Positions 52,028 to 59,624 of a stretch of DNA of 64,000 nt are shown piece after piece (the stretch's first letter is position 1; each line of letters begins with the position of its first letter). The position numbers were made by a program, and so were the translations under genes. Under the pieces are notes generated by a model that had not been told where the DNA came from, ran no database searches, and saw only the letters and a list, made by a program, of their open reading frames with translations. Source of the stretch: JAKPUX01 sp035353815 (GTDB lineage: Bacteria > Zhuqueibacterota > Zhuqueibacteria > Residuimicrobiales > Residuimicrobiaceae); the NCBI GenBank assembly GCA_035353815.1, contig DAOQAG010000003.1:62001-126000 (forward strand). Direction: 5' to 3'.

Positions 52028-52780
52028 TCAGGACTCGATGGAGGGCCGTCGCTGCTGCGAAAGCAGCATGCAGATGGGCACGTGCGGCGACCGCTTGCGG
52101 GGGAGGGCCGTGGTGTTTTTGCCCTCTTTGCGGCGACGCCGGACATTCTCGCGCAGGAGGATCGCTTTGAAGGAACTCAGGCGGAGCGCCTCTTCGCTCG
52201 GGCCGCCGGCACTGCGCAACGGGATGCGCAGGTAATCCGCCGCAATGCGTTGCGCGCCGCGGTCAAGATAATAGACCGCGCGCCGGATCTGGGCCTCCTG
52301 TAGACTCATGGCGCAGAGGGCGAAATAATAGGTCATGTGCAGCGTCGGCATCATCTCCAGAGTGCTTTCCGCTGCAGCCGTTCCCCGGCCGTAGCGGTAG
52401 GAAAACCGCACCAGTTCCATGCAATGATGGAGATCCTGGGCGCAGGCTTGATATTCCCCGAGTTTGAGGAAGGCGAGGGCGCGCGGAAAATAGCTGAGCA
52501 GTTCCTCCTCGAGATGGCGCTGCTCCTGTTCACAAAGCTGTTTGCGCTTCCCCTGCTTGAACAGGGTACGTGCCTCCTCTTGATGGAACAGGAGATAGCT
52601 GCCAAATCCCTTGGCCGACATGCCGTCGGGCCGGCCGCTCCAGAGCAACCGGTAATAGACGGCGTTTTCCAGATTGATCTGCAGACGCTGGCGCCCCTCC
52701 ACCCTGCGGATCCGGCGCACCCGCATGCTATTGGCGCTCTGGAGCCAGTAATACAGAATTGGCTCGGTTTCCTGATTCAT
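52028..52780 (-). CDS. Uncharacterised 250-aa protein
   Basis: 250 aa, no family recognised. The sequence is mostly helical and rich in Arg, Leu and Glu (EEARTLFKQGKRKQLCEQEQ, FPRALAFLKLGEYQACAQDL). The segment LKLGEYQACAQDLHHCMELV reads like a degenerate TPR pair, and a second helical block ends at AVYYLDRGAQRIAADYL. Basic C-terminus (VRRRRKEGKNTTALPRKR). No signal peptide or membrane segment. It is alone between two terminator regions, with 267 nt of AT-rich sequence upstream where the promoter should lie. Confidence 0.55.
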   Translation of the reverse strand: MNQETEPILYYWLQSANSMRVRRIRRVEGRQRLQINLENAVYYRLLWSGRPDGMSAKGFGSYLLFHQEEARTLFKQGKRKQLCEQEQRHLEEELLSYFPRALAFLKLGEYQACAQDLHHCMELVRFSYRYGRGTAAAESTLEMMPTLHMTYYFALCAMSLQEAQIRRAVYYLDRGAQRIAADYLRIPLRSAGGPSEEALRLSSFKAILLRENVRRRRKEGKNTTALPRKRSPHVPICMLLSQQRRPSIES

Positions 52781-53047
52781 GCTCTCATCCCTTCATCCCT
52801 CCACCCAACCGCACCGGGTTGCTGCCCGCCGGTCACCGCACATGAGGCCTATGCTGCCCGAATAAACCATGGAACTGCCGCCGGCATTCCTTCAGGCGGC
52901 TTTGCTCTGCAAAGAAGTCCCGATTTAATCCATATCACATACTTGTAAAGTATAGCAGCAGAACAGGAAAACTGCGTATAATTTTTGCGGTTTTTATTAC
53001 GACAAGCGGCCAGGAGCCGGCCGGATGCCGGGCGCAGGAGCCGGAAA

Positions 53048-54586
53048 TCAGTGCCGGTGCAGATCCTTGTGCATCAGCTTTCGGGTTTCCTTGAGGCGGT
53101 CATCAGCGGGCAGATGCAGCAGGTGGTTATTGAGATCCTCATCCTGCTCCGCAAACAGCAGCCTGGCCATATAGTCGATGATACTTCCCGGGAAAACGCC
53201 TTCGCGCTCATAGAGGGTCCGCTTCTCCAGCAGCAGCTTGGCCGATTCGACACAGCTCTTGGGCAGGGCCTGGAGCCGTTTGAGCAGCTCCGGATCTTCA
53301 AAGATGTTGCCCTTGATGTAGAGCCGGTCGGCCAGCTCGGCGGTGTTCGCAGCGGTGAGCCCCCACTCCGCCGCCATGGTCATGCCGGCCAGGAGCAGGT
53401 GCACCGCAGCGCTGCCATCCGGGCTGCGCAGTTCGACCGTCTGGCGCCCCGCGGCGGTCCCGCTTTCTTCCTCCTGCTGCGGATTCAGCTTGTGCCCCAG
53501 GTCATTGGCACTGACCCACCCCAGCGGCACGCGGATCATGGCCGAACGGTTGCAATCGCTCCAGCAGATGCGCGTCGGTGCCTCCTGGTTGGGCACCAGG
53601 CGCAGGTACGCGGAGGAGATGGTATTGCCAAAAGCGGTGAGCGAGTCGGCGTAGGTGCAAAATCCGCCGATCAGCTGCCGTGCTGCGTGGGTCAGGCGGC
53701 CGTCCGCGCCGAGCATCATGTTGGTATGCTGGCGGGAAAGCTCCACATGCACATGCATGCCATTACCGGCGATCCCCTCCTCCAGCTTGGGCGTGAAGGT
53801 GGCGACGCAGTTATTGCGGAAGGCGACGTTGCGGATCAGCCATTTGGCGAGCACCAGGATATCTCCAGCCTCGTCGATCGGTGTTGGCAAAAATTCAATT
53901 TCGAGCTGCTCGGCCCGCCGGCCATTGATCTCCGCCAGGTCGCTGTGCACATTTTCAAGATACCCGACCTCGCTGTGGGCATATTTGACCGCGCCGGTGA
54001 TCTGGGTAATATAGCGCACCATCTCATCCAGCACCTTGCCGGTCTTGATAAATGGCGCAGAGGCGTGATAGCCGCGCTGCTTGCCGGCCAGAAAAATATG
54101 GCTGTCCGGCTCGGCCAGAAGGTAAAACTCCAGTTCTCCGAGAGCGTTAAGGGAGAAACCGGTCCTGCGGTTGAAAAAGGCATGGGCGTTGAGAAGGATA
54201 TTGTCGGGAGCAAAGGAGGCATACCCGCCGCTGCTGTCGAGGTAGCGGCAGATAAAATCGAGACTGCTGGGATCAAAGGGATTCAAAAAGGCCGTCTTGT
54301 AAAGCGGGACGACATAGAGATCGGAAACCGAGGCATCGACCATTCCCTTGAAAAGGGAGGAGCCGTCCGCCCGTTCGCCGTCGGAAAGAATATGCTCCGC
54401 CTGTTTCCGGTTGGCGAGCGGAATCTTGAGTTCTTTCAATTTGCCATCGAGGGCGGTATAGTGCAGGGTAATGCGCTCGATCTGGCGATCCTCAATGATA
54501 CGGATCAGATCGCGGCGTGTGAATTCTTCTCTCGGCTTGTCCAGAAGCAGGGATATCGGATTCGCCAGAGCATAAGCTTCGCTCAT
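53048..54586 (-). CDS. Glutamine synthetase family protein
   Basis: 512 aa from ATG 54586, which has GGAGG 6 nt upstream; in-frame codons further up are not supported. Family marks: GELEFYLLAEPDS (glutamate site region), GNGMHVHVELS with the conserved His, NRSAMIRVPLG for nucleotide/glutamate binding, and ELRSPDGSAAVHLLLAGM. The N-terminal 100 residues are more divergent (LLDKPREEFTRRDLIRIIED). Length is greater than plain GSI (about 470) and less than GSIII (about 700), so I leave the subtype open. Probable role is ATP-dependent glutamine formation, but GS-like ligases of other substrates share these motifs. It lies 73 nt downstream of the radical SAM gene on the same strand; no regulatory GlnB-type gene is seen. 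Confidence 0.85.
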   Translation of the reverse strand: MSEAYALANPISLLLDKPREEFTRRDLIRIIEDRQIERITLHYTALDGKLKELKIPLANRKQAEHILSDGERADGSSLFKGMVDASVSDLYVVPLYKTAFLNPFDPSSLDFICRYLDSSGGYASFAPDNILLNAHAFFNRRTGFSLNALGELEFYLLAEPDSHIFLAGKQRGYHASAPFIKTGKVLDEMVRYITQITGAVKYAHSEVGYLENVHSDLAEINGRRAEQLEIEFLPTPIDEAGDILVLAKWLIRNVAFRNNCVATFTPKLEEGIAGNGMHVHVELSRQHTNMMLGADGRLTHAARQLIGGFCTYADSLTAFGNTISSAYLRLVPNQEAPTRICWSDCNRSAMIRVPLGWVSANDLGHKLNPQQEEESGTAAGRQTVELRSPDGSAAVHLLLAGMTMAAEWGLTAANTAELADRLYIKGNIFEDPELLKRLQALPKSCVESAKLLLEKRTLYEREGVFPGSIIDYMARLLFAEQDEDLNNHLLHLPADDRLKETRKLMHKDLHRH

Positions 54587-54659
54587 TTCCACCTCCAGGA
54601 GTCGTGCCAGAATCGCTTGCCGTCCCGACGCATTACGCAGCAGGGGATGCAATTTACAG

Positions 54660-56018
54660 CTAAAGGCTGTCAGGAGCAAGCAGTTTTTTCTCGAGGGGAG
54701 GAGGCGGCAGGCGGCGCAGATTCTCGGCACGAATATAGGAGAAGAGCTCGACCAGCCTGGCGCGCGGCAGCTCGGCGCTCTCCACGGCAAAGGCGGTTGA
54801 ACGGTAGAGGTCCCAATCGGCGCGCGTTGCCGGGGGCAGTTCGAGGCGCTCGTACAACGGGGAGGCCGGGGGGATATAAAAGATCGAAGGACCGACCAGC
54901 ACCCCGAGGTCGAGCAAGTGGTCTACGCTCGCACGGATCTCCGCGAAACTCTGGCCGGGCAATCCAATGATCAGGTAAACGGTCACCATCAGTCCAAGTT
55001 GTTGCGCTTTGCGGACGACGGTTTCGAGGGCCTCGCCCTGGTGCGGCCGATGGTAGTCCTGACGCAGTGCTACGTCCCGGGTCACAAAGGAGAGGTTGAT
55101 CCGCCTGAAGCCCGCCTGTTTCATGAGCGTCAGGATCTCGCCGTCCAGGGTCGGGTAGGCAAGTCCGTTCATCGCGGTCAATTCAATCCCGGCGAGCCGG
55201 GAATCGGCGCGAATCCCCTGCAGCAGATCCTGAAACCACGTCCGCCGCACCGTCAGGTTGTCATCCTCGAAATTGAAGAGTCGCACCCCGCGTCGGTACA
55301 GGCCGCGCATCTCCTCCAGCACGTTCTCCACCGGCCGCCAGGTCATGGCGCGTCCGAACATGTTGGCGACACCGCAAAAATCGCAGCCTTGCGGGCAGCC
55401 GCGGCTGCACTGCAAGGAGGCATAAGGGGTGCGGCCGATGCGGTAGAGGGCGGGATCGGCCAGATCATGAGCCGGCGTCAGCGTGCGCCAGTCGATCTGT
55501 TCCCCGACCAGCGCCGCCATCTGGCCCGGGACCAGATGACCCAACCCGGTTTCAGCCGGACCGATGCAGACGCCATCGAGAGCGGGCGTCCGCTCCAGGC
55601 ACTCCGCTGCAAAGGCCGTGGCATGGTGGCCGCCGATAAAGACGGCGCAGCCAAGACGCTGCTTGATCCGCGGCGCCAGCTCATGGATATTTTTATAATA
55701 GGCCGTGAACTGGCTGGCGATGCCCACCGCCTCCGGGCGCCATGCCGCCATCTCCTCCAGGAGGGATTCGTCCTCACGGCCAAAGCGGTAATAGTTCCTG
55801 AAAAAATGGGGGGCCGAATCGATGAAGGGGCGCAGATGACCGAGATTGGTGGGGAGGGCCAGGGTGCGCTTTTTCAAGGGCGAAAGGGCATCGACAAGGG
55901 TCACCTCATGCCCGGCCCGGCTCAGCACCGCCGCCACATACAGCAGCCCGAGCGGATACAAACGGATCGGGGTGGTATAGAAATCCTCGAGCGGCGGTTG
56001 CAGTAATAATATGCGCAT
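54660..56018 (-). CDS. B12-binding-domain radical SAM protein
   Basis: 452 aa. Residues 1-150 form a cobalamin-binding Rossmann-like domain (ILLLQPPLEDFYTTPIRLYPLG, VGIASQFTAYYKNIHELAPR). The radical SAM cluster motif CPQGCDFC is near residues 208-215, after a further Cys (QCSRG). A (b/a)-barrel region follows with VTVYLIIGLPGQSFAEIRAS. Family members catalyse methylations and rearrangements of unusual substrates; the substrate here cannot be inferred. It has a radical SAM protein layout, not that of MiaB or other TRAM enzymes. Confidence 0.9.
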   Translation of the reverse strand: MRILLLQPPLEDFYTTPIRLYPLGLLYVAAVLSRAGHEVTLVDALSPLKKRTLALPTNLGHLRPFIDSAPHFFRNYYRFGREDESLLEEMAAWRPEAVGIASQFTAYYKNIHELAPRIKQRLGCAVFIGGHHATAFAAECLERTPALDGVCIGPAETGLGHLVPGQMAALVGEQIDWRTLTPAHDLADPALYRIGRTPYASLQCSRGCPQGCDFCGVANMFGRAMTWRPVENVLEEMRGLYRRGVRLFNFEDDNLTVRRTWFQDLLQGIRADSRLAGIELTAMNGLAYPTLDGEILTLMKQAGFRRINLSFVTRDVALRQDYHRPHQGEALETVVRKAQQLGLMVTVYLIIGLPGQSFAEIRASVDHLLDLGVLVGPSIFYIPPASPLYERLELPPATRADWDLYRSTAFAVESAELPRARLVELFSYIRAENLRRLPPPPLEKKLLAPDSL

Positions 56019-56135
56019 AGGGTATTTAAAAGGAATTATCTGGTACGTATTGCTTGTTACTTAGAATACATAAGGTACGGGGAGCATTACATTGAACGCC
56101 GCGCGGCTCCGCGGCCATCAAATTAATGGAATTGT

Positions 56136-56693
56136 ATGCAAATTCTCATCACCTACAGCAGCGGCTACGGAACGACTCGCGAGGTCGCAGAAAAGATCGG
56201 ACAAGTCCTTGAGGCCGAGCCTCATTTCCATGTGGATTTGCTCTCCATCGAAGAGGTGACCTCGATTCGCGCCTACGATGCGGTCGTCCTGGGCAGCTCG
56301 GTTCGCGCCAGCCATCCCATGGCGAATGTCGTTGACTTTCTCGCCTTGCATCGTCATCAGCTTGAGGAGAAGCAGGTAGCGATCTTTCTGGTTTGTCTCG
56401 AAGCCAACTCCGAAGAGGGACGCTGCAAGGTCCGCCAGGAGCACCTGCTTCTGCTGCTCGACCATTTTCCGACGATTCACCCGATCTCCGCAGAAGCCTT
56501 CGGCGGCAAAATCGATTTTGCCAAACTCAATCCCGTGATGCAAAGTCTGATGCGCCGGGTTCTTGAACAGACCTCTCTGCCCACCGAAGGCAGTGTCGAT
56601 ACCCGCGATTGGGCTTTTATCGAGCAATGGGCCACCGACCTGCGTGAGAAACTGCTCACCCAGCAGCCCTCCTCCCCGGTTATCACCTCCTGA
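56136..56693 (+). CDS. Flavodoxin-domain protein (HemG/MenG-like)
   Basis: 185 aa. The N-terminus ILITYSSGYGTTREVAEKI is the flavodoxin FMN phosphate loop (T-x-S-x-G-x-T). The rest keeps flavodoxin order, with AYDAVVLGSSVRASHPMANV resembling the stretch of HemG/oxygen-independent protoporphyrinogen oxidase-type proteins. No iron-sulfur or membrane part. It lies alone, divergent from the radical SAM gene. Spacing to GGAA upstream of ATG 56136 is fair. Confidence 0.85.
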   Translation: MQILITYSSGYGTTREVAEKIGQVLEAEPHFHVDLLSIEEVTSIRAYDAVVLGSSVRASHPMANVVDFLALHRHQLEEKQVAIFLVCLEANSEEGRCKVRQEHLLLLLDHFPTIHPISAEAFGGKIDFAKLNPVMQSLMRRVLEQTSLPTEGSVDTRDWAFIEQWATDLREKLLTQQPSSPVITS

Positions 56694-56721
56694 ACCCGCT
56701 CACAGCGATCCGGACAGATAT

Positions 56722-58014
56722 TCACATGGATGACCGGCCCGCCTCCGGGGCCGGCAGGGCCAGCGGCAGATATTTGCTTGCTTGCGGCAGGATATATCCC
56801 GTCGCACCTTCCAGCAGATCCGGCCGGGCCAGCTCCCAGGCTTGCTCCAGCGAAGCCGCCGGAATCATCCCGGTGCGCCGCACCTGATCCGGCGCCAGCG
56901 CGGAAACCAGGATGACGCGCGCCGCCTCCGTCTTGCTCTTCATGGCCAGGGCCGTATGGCCATTGATCCGATAGCTGCGCAGCAGCTCTCCCCCCATCTC
57001 CGCGGCGGAAGCGCCGGTAAAATAGCTCATGAACGCGGCCGAGCCGATCCCTTCACTGCATTCGGCCAGGACGACCAGGGTGCCGCCCGGCTTGAGGGCC
57101 TGAAAGGCATGATGGATGGACTTGTGGGACTGGATGAGGTTGACATCGCCGGGATACCCCCCGGCGCTGGCGATCACCAGGTCCGCGTGGCCCGGGATGG
57201 GAACGCTGTAGAAGCGGCGCACCTCAGGGAGCAGCCGCCGCTGCGTCGCCAGGATCGTGCCCGCTGCAGCAGCGGCAAGCCGCCCGGAGGGAGAGAGCAC
57301 CAGCTGTAGCGACAGGGCATGCGGGAAAAAGGTGCAGACCTCCGCCAGATCGAGGTAAACCGGATTGCGCTCGATCTCTCCCTCGCGGCAATCGGGATGG
57401 AACTGGCCGCTGCCGGGATCGAGGGTGAGGCGATGGTTGCGGCGGATGGTCTCCTCGCCGGCAATGCCCGGGAGAAGCATTTTCGGACCGCCCCCAAAGC
57501 CGGCGAAATAATGGTATAGAATGCCGCCAATCGTCACCACCCAGTCCGTTTCCAGCGCCATGCGGTTGATGGTAACCGGGGTGCCGCGGGTGGTCGTGCC
57601 GAGAAACTCGAGCCGCTTCTCCTCCCGGCAGTCGTGCTGAACCACCGGATAGGCCTCATAGACCTCGGCGCCGATGACCTCGCGCATACGGGCTTCCGGT
57701 TGCAGCACATGGCTGCCGTTGGCGACGAGAATACGAATCCGCAGCGACAGGGCATCCTCGAGTTCGGGAAGAAGGCGGGGGAGAATTTCATCCAACCGGC
57801 AGCGGCGGGTGTGATCCGGAACCACCAGCAGCAGGTTGTCGCCACGGGAGGCGCCAAGCGACGTGAGCTGGCGGATCAATTCGGCAATAGCCGGCTCGAT
57901 CCAGCCGGAGGGCGGTGGCGCACTCTCGTCCGGCTCCCACTCGGGGAACACCCGCCAGTGGATGCCGGAATCCGGGTGAAATGAAAGTAATTGGGAACCG
58001 TAGGCAAGCTGCAT
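56722..58014 (-). CDS. LarA-family (lactate racemase-like, DUF2088) protein
   Basis: 430 aa. VVPDHTRRCRLDEILPRLLP is the N-terminal LarA signature (VxPDxTR); NGSHVLQPEARMREVIGAEV and the middle stretch AGFGGGPKMLLPGIAGEETI follow. LarA enzymes use a nickel-pincer cofactor for lactate or other 2-hydroxyacid racemisation or epimerisation. The Lys and His cofactor residues are not certain from sequence alone, so substrate is open. No larB, larC or larE genes are near, so a cofactor source must lie elsewhere. It begins 18 nt after the peroxiredoxin stop. Confidence 0.88.
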   Translation of the reverse strand: MQLAYGSQLLSFHPDSGIHWRVFPEWEPDESAPPPSGWIEPAIAELIRQLTSLGASRGDNLLLVVPDHTRRCRLDEILPRLLPELEDALSLRIRILVANGSHVLQPEARMREVIGAEVYEAYPVVQHDCREEKRLEFLGTTTRGTPVTINRMALETDWVVTIGGILYHYFAGFGGGPKMLLPGIAGEETIRRNHRLTLDPGSGQFHPDCREGEIERNPVYLDLAEVCTFFPHALSLQLVLSPSGRLAAAAAGTILATQRRLLPEVRRFYSVPIPGHADLVIASAGGYPGDVNLIQSHKSIHHAFQALKPGGTLVVLAECSEGIGSAAFMSYFTGASAAEMGGELLRSYRINGHTALAMKSKTEAARVILVSALAPDQVRRTGMIPAASLEQAWELARPDLLEGATGYILPQASKYLPLALPAPEAGRSSM

Positions 58015-58032
58015 ATCCGCCCTGTCAAAGAA

Positions 58033-58497
58033 TTACGAGATCAATTGCAGAATCTCATCGCCATGCCCCTCGGGTGAGACCTTATGGAATACATGCTCGA
58101 GCTGGCCATCTTTACCTATAATAAAGGTTTTCCGGATGATTCCAAAATACTTTTTCCCGTACATCGACTTTTCACCCCAGGCACCATAGGCCTCCGCCAC
58201 CTGATGATCGGGATCGGAAAGCAGGGGAAAATTGAGGCCATACTTGTCGATGAATTTCTGGTGCGACTTGAGGTCGTCGGGGCTGACGCCGAGAACTACA
58301 GTATCCCGGGCATCAATCCGCGGCAGGGTTTCACGAAAAGAGCAGGCTTCCTTGGTGCAGCCGGCCGTGTCGTCCTTGGGGTAGAAATAGAGCACAACCC
58401 TTTTCTTGCCTGCATAGTCACTTAAAGCAATAGTCCCGCCCGTAGTTGCCGCCAGGCTGAATTCCGGAGCCTTGTCGCCTGCTTTTAACTCTTGCAT
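58033..58497 (-). CDS. bcp: Bcp-type thioredoxin-dependent peroxiredoxin
   Basis: 154 aa, normal for the Bcp/PrxQ group. Peroxidatic C47 sits in DDTAGCTKEACSF with the resolving Cys five residues later (C52), giving an intramolecular disulfide. It reduces hydroperoxides using thioredoxin. KAGDKAPEFSL and the LGVSPDDLKSHQKF segment are also conserved. GGAGG lies 5 nt before the ATG. It has its own extended -10 promoter. Confidence 0.95.
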   Translation of the reverse strand: MQELKAGDKAPEFSLAATTGGTIALSDYAGKKRVVLYFYPKDDTAGCTKEACSFRETLPRIDARDTVVLGVSPDDLKSHQKFIDKYGLNFPLLSDPDHQVAEAYGAWGEKSMYGKKYFGIIRKTFIIGKDGQLEHVFHKVSPEGHGDEILQLIS

Positions 58498-58528
58498 TGA
58501 GACCTCCCATGTGATATCGTTTGATCAG

Positions 58529-58537
58529 ATTATATCA
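58529..58537 (-). promoter_or_regulatory. Extended -10 promoter of bcp
   Basis: On the minus strand TGATATAAT: a perfect -10 preceded by TGN. No good -35 is seen, which fits an extended -10 class. Confidence 0.5.
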
Positions 58538-58599
58538 TTCTTAGCAACAGCAAGACGGCACGCCCTATTCCGTCGCGAGCGGAACGGCACCATACAGCA

Positions 58600-58622
58600 C
58601 GGCCCGGCAGGGAGCCGGGCCG
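58600..58622. other. Perfect 9-bp GC hairpin without U-tract
   Basis: CGGCCCGGC pairs with GCCGGGCCG around AGGGA, between the small operon at 58650 and the bcp promoter. It may be a weak terminator or structural signal. No gene in 58538-58649. Confidence 0.45.
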
Positions 58623-58649
58623 CAGGAGCTCTTGTTTTTGCGTGCGCCA

Positions 58650-58895
58650 TCAGGGCATGGCCGGATCGGCAAGGAGGAGCAGCGCCTGATGTATCTTTTT
58701 GCAGTCGATGCGCGCCGCCAGGCGGCGGCATCCGGCGTCGTTCAGGTGCCGTCGTGCCGCTGCAGAAAAGGCAATGGTGATTTGTACGAGCGGTTCGATC
58801 TCGGTGTCGTCGCTGCATGCGGCGGCATGATAGACCAGCCGGCCATCGCCCGCGCGCTCCCAATAATCTTCCAGGGTGATCCGGTCATCCTTCAT
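58650..58895 (-). CDS. Uncharacterised 81-aa protein
   Basis: 81 aa, with no family I recognise. Charged and soluble (DRITLEDYWERAGDGRLV and IEPLVQITIAFSAAARRHLN). Starts 4 nt after the stop of the preceding gene, so the two are almost certainly co-translated. No signal peptide. Confidence 0.45.
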   Translation of the reverse strand: MKDDRITLEDYWERAGDGRLVYHAAACSDDTEIEPLVQITIAFSAAARRHLNDAGCRRLAARIDCKKIHQALLLLADPAMP

Positions 58896-58899
58896 ACGA

Positions 58900-59379
58900 T
58901 CACATCAGCCAGTGCAGTTGCGTCTGGCCGCTCCTTTGATCAATGATGTATTCACCCAGATGGGTGGGGACCTCGCTGGCGTCGCGAATCCGGAGCGAGC
59001 GCTTGGGGGCCACGGCATAGGTATGGCAACCGGGATGGCCCCGGATCTCTGCCGGTATCAGGGCTAGCAGCTCGGGGCCGCCGTCGCAGACCTGGCCCTC
59101 CGCCTTATCCTCCAGCACCCCCTCGATGGTCTCATCCTCCTCCCTCACCTCACAGATCCGTTCATTTTCATCCGCCTCTTCAGGATTCAAGCCATGCCAG
59201 AAGTAGCTGCCGAGGGAGTGAGTTTCCGGTGTCGTATAGAGGCGGTCAATGGCGACGTCACTCTGCTTGAGCAGCTCGCCGATCTCGCGCGCCTTGTCGG
59301 CCTGATCCTCCCCGACCAGGATGAAAAAGATACGGGTTTCATAGGGATAAAGCACCCGCCGGCAGGGTAAAGAGTTCAT
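58900..59379 (-). CDS. Uncharacterised 159-aa protein (possible degenerate histidine-phosphatase fold)
   Basis: 159 aa from ATG 59379, which has GGGAGG 7 nt upstream. The stretch QADKAREIGELLKQSDVAI followed by DRLYTTPETHSL resembles the histidine-phosphatase pattern (A-x-A-L-x...I-D-x-xYTSP), but the RHG catalytic triplet at the start is not present (FFILVGEDQAD instead). The C-terminal half is highly acidic (EEADENERICEVREEDETI). No signal peptide. Function unknown; it may be an inactive or diverged relative. Confidence 0.5.
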   Translation of the reverse strand: MNSLPCRRVLYPYETRIFFILVGEDQADKAREIGELLKQSDVAIDRLYTTPETHSLGSYFWHGLNPEEADENERICEVREEDETIEGVLEDKAEGQVCDGGPELLALIPAEIRGHPGCHTYAVAPKRSLRIRDASEVPTHLGEYIIDQRSGQTQLHWLM

Positions 59380-59392
59380 GCGAACCTCCCCA

Positions 59393-59425
59393 GGCCGTAA
59401 ACGCCTGTAGTTGGATTCGTCCAAC
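59393..59425. promoter_or_regulatory. Two small hairpins in the leader of the two-gene unit
   Basis: CAGGC/GCCTG with a 7-nt loop (about 59391-59407) and AGTTGGA/TCCAACT with a TTCG loop (59408-59425) sit in tandem just before ATG 59379. They may form a structured 5' leader; no promoter consensus stands out. The 59426-59576 stretch shows nothing else. Confidence 0.35.
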
Positions 59426-59576
59426 TGGAATGTCCCGTGATGGCAGAAGAAATATGCCCGCAAAATCGGATAAAATGGAGGCGTGCTGTGTCAGTTTAAC
59501 TGGGGACAACGGGGAATGCCATCTATACGGGTAACACGTGCCGATGGCCGGGATATTCCCGTTCGCAAATTAGTCA

Positions 59577-59612
59577 GAGAAGGGGCCACATCTTGCGATG
59601 CGGCCCCCTCTC
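59577..59612 (-). terminator. Hairpin terminator after the RND pump gene
   Basis: GAGAAGGGGCC-CATC-TTGC-GATG-GGCCCCCTCTC: a long stem with one A/C mismatch; the minus strand continues TTCTCTG. Just past the stop at 59625. U-tract is imperfect. Confidence 0.6.
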
Positions 59613-59624
59613 CCGGTCGTGCGA

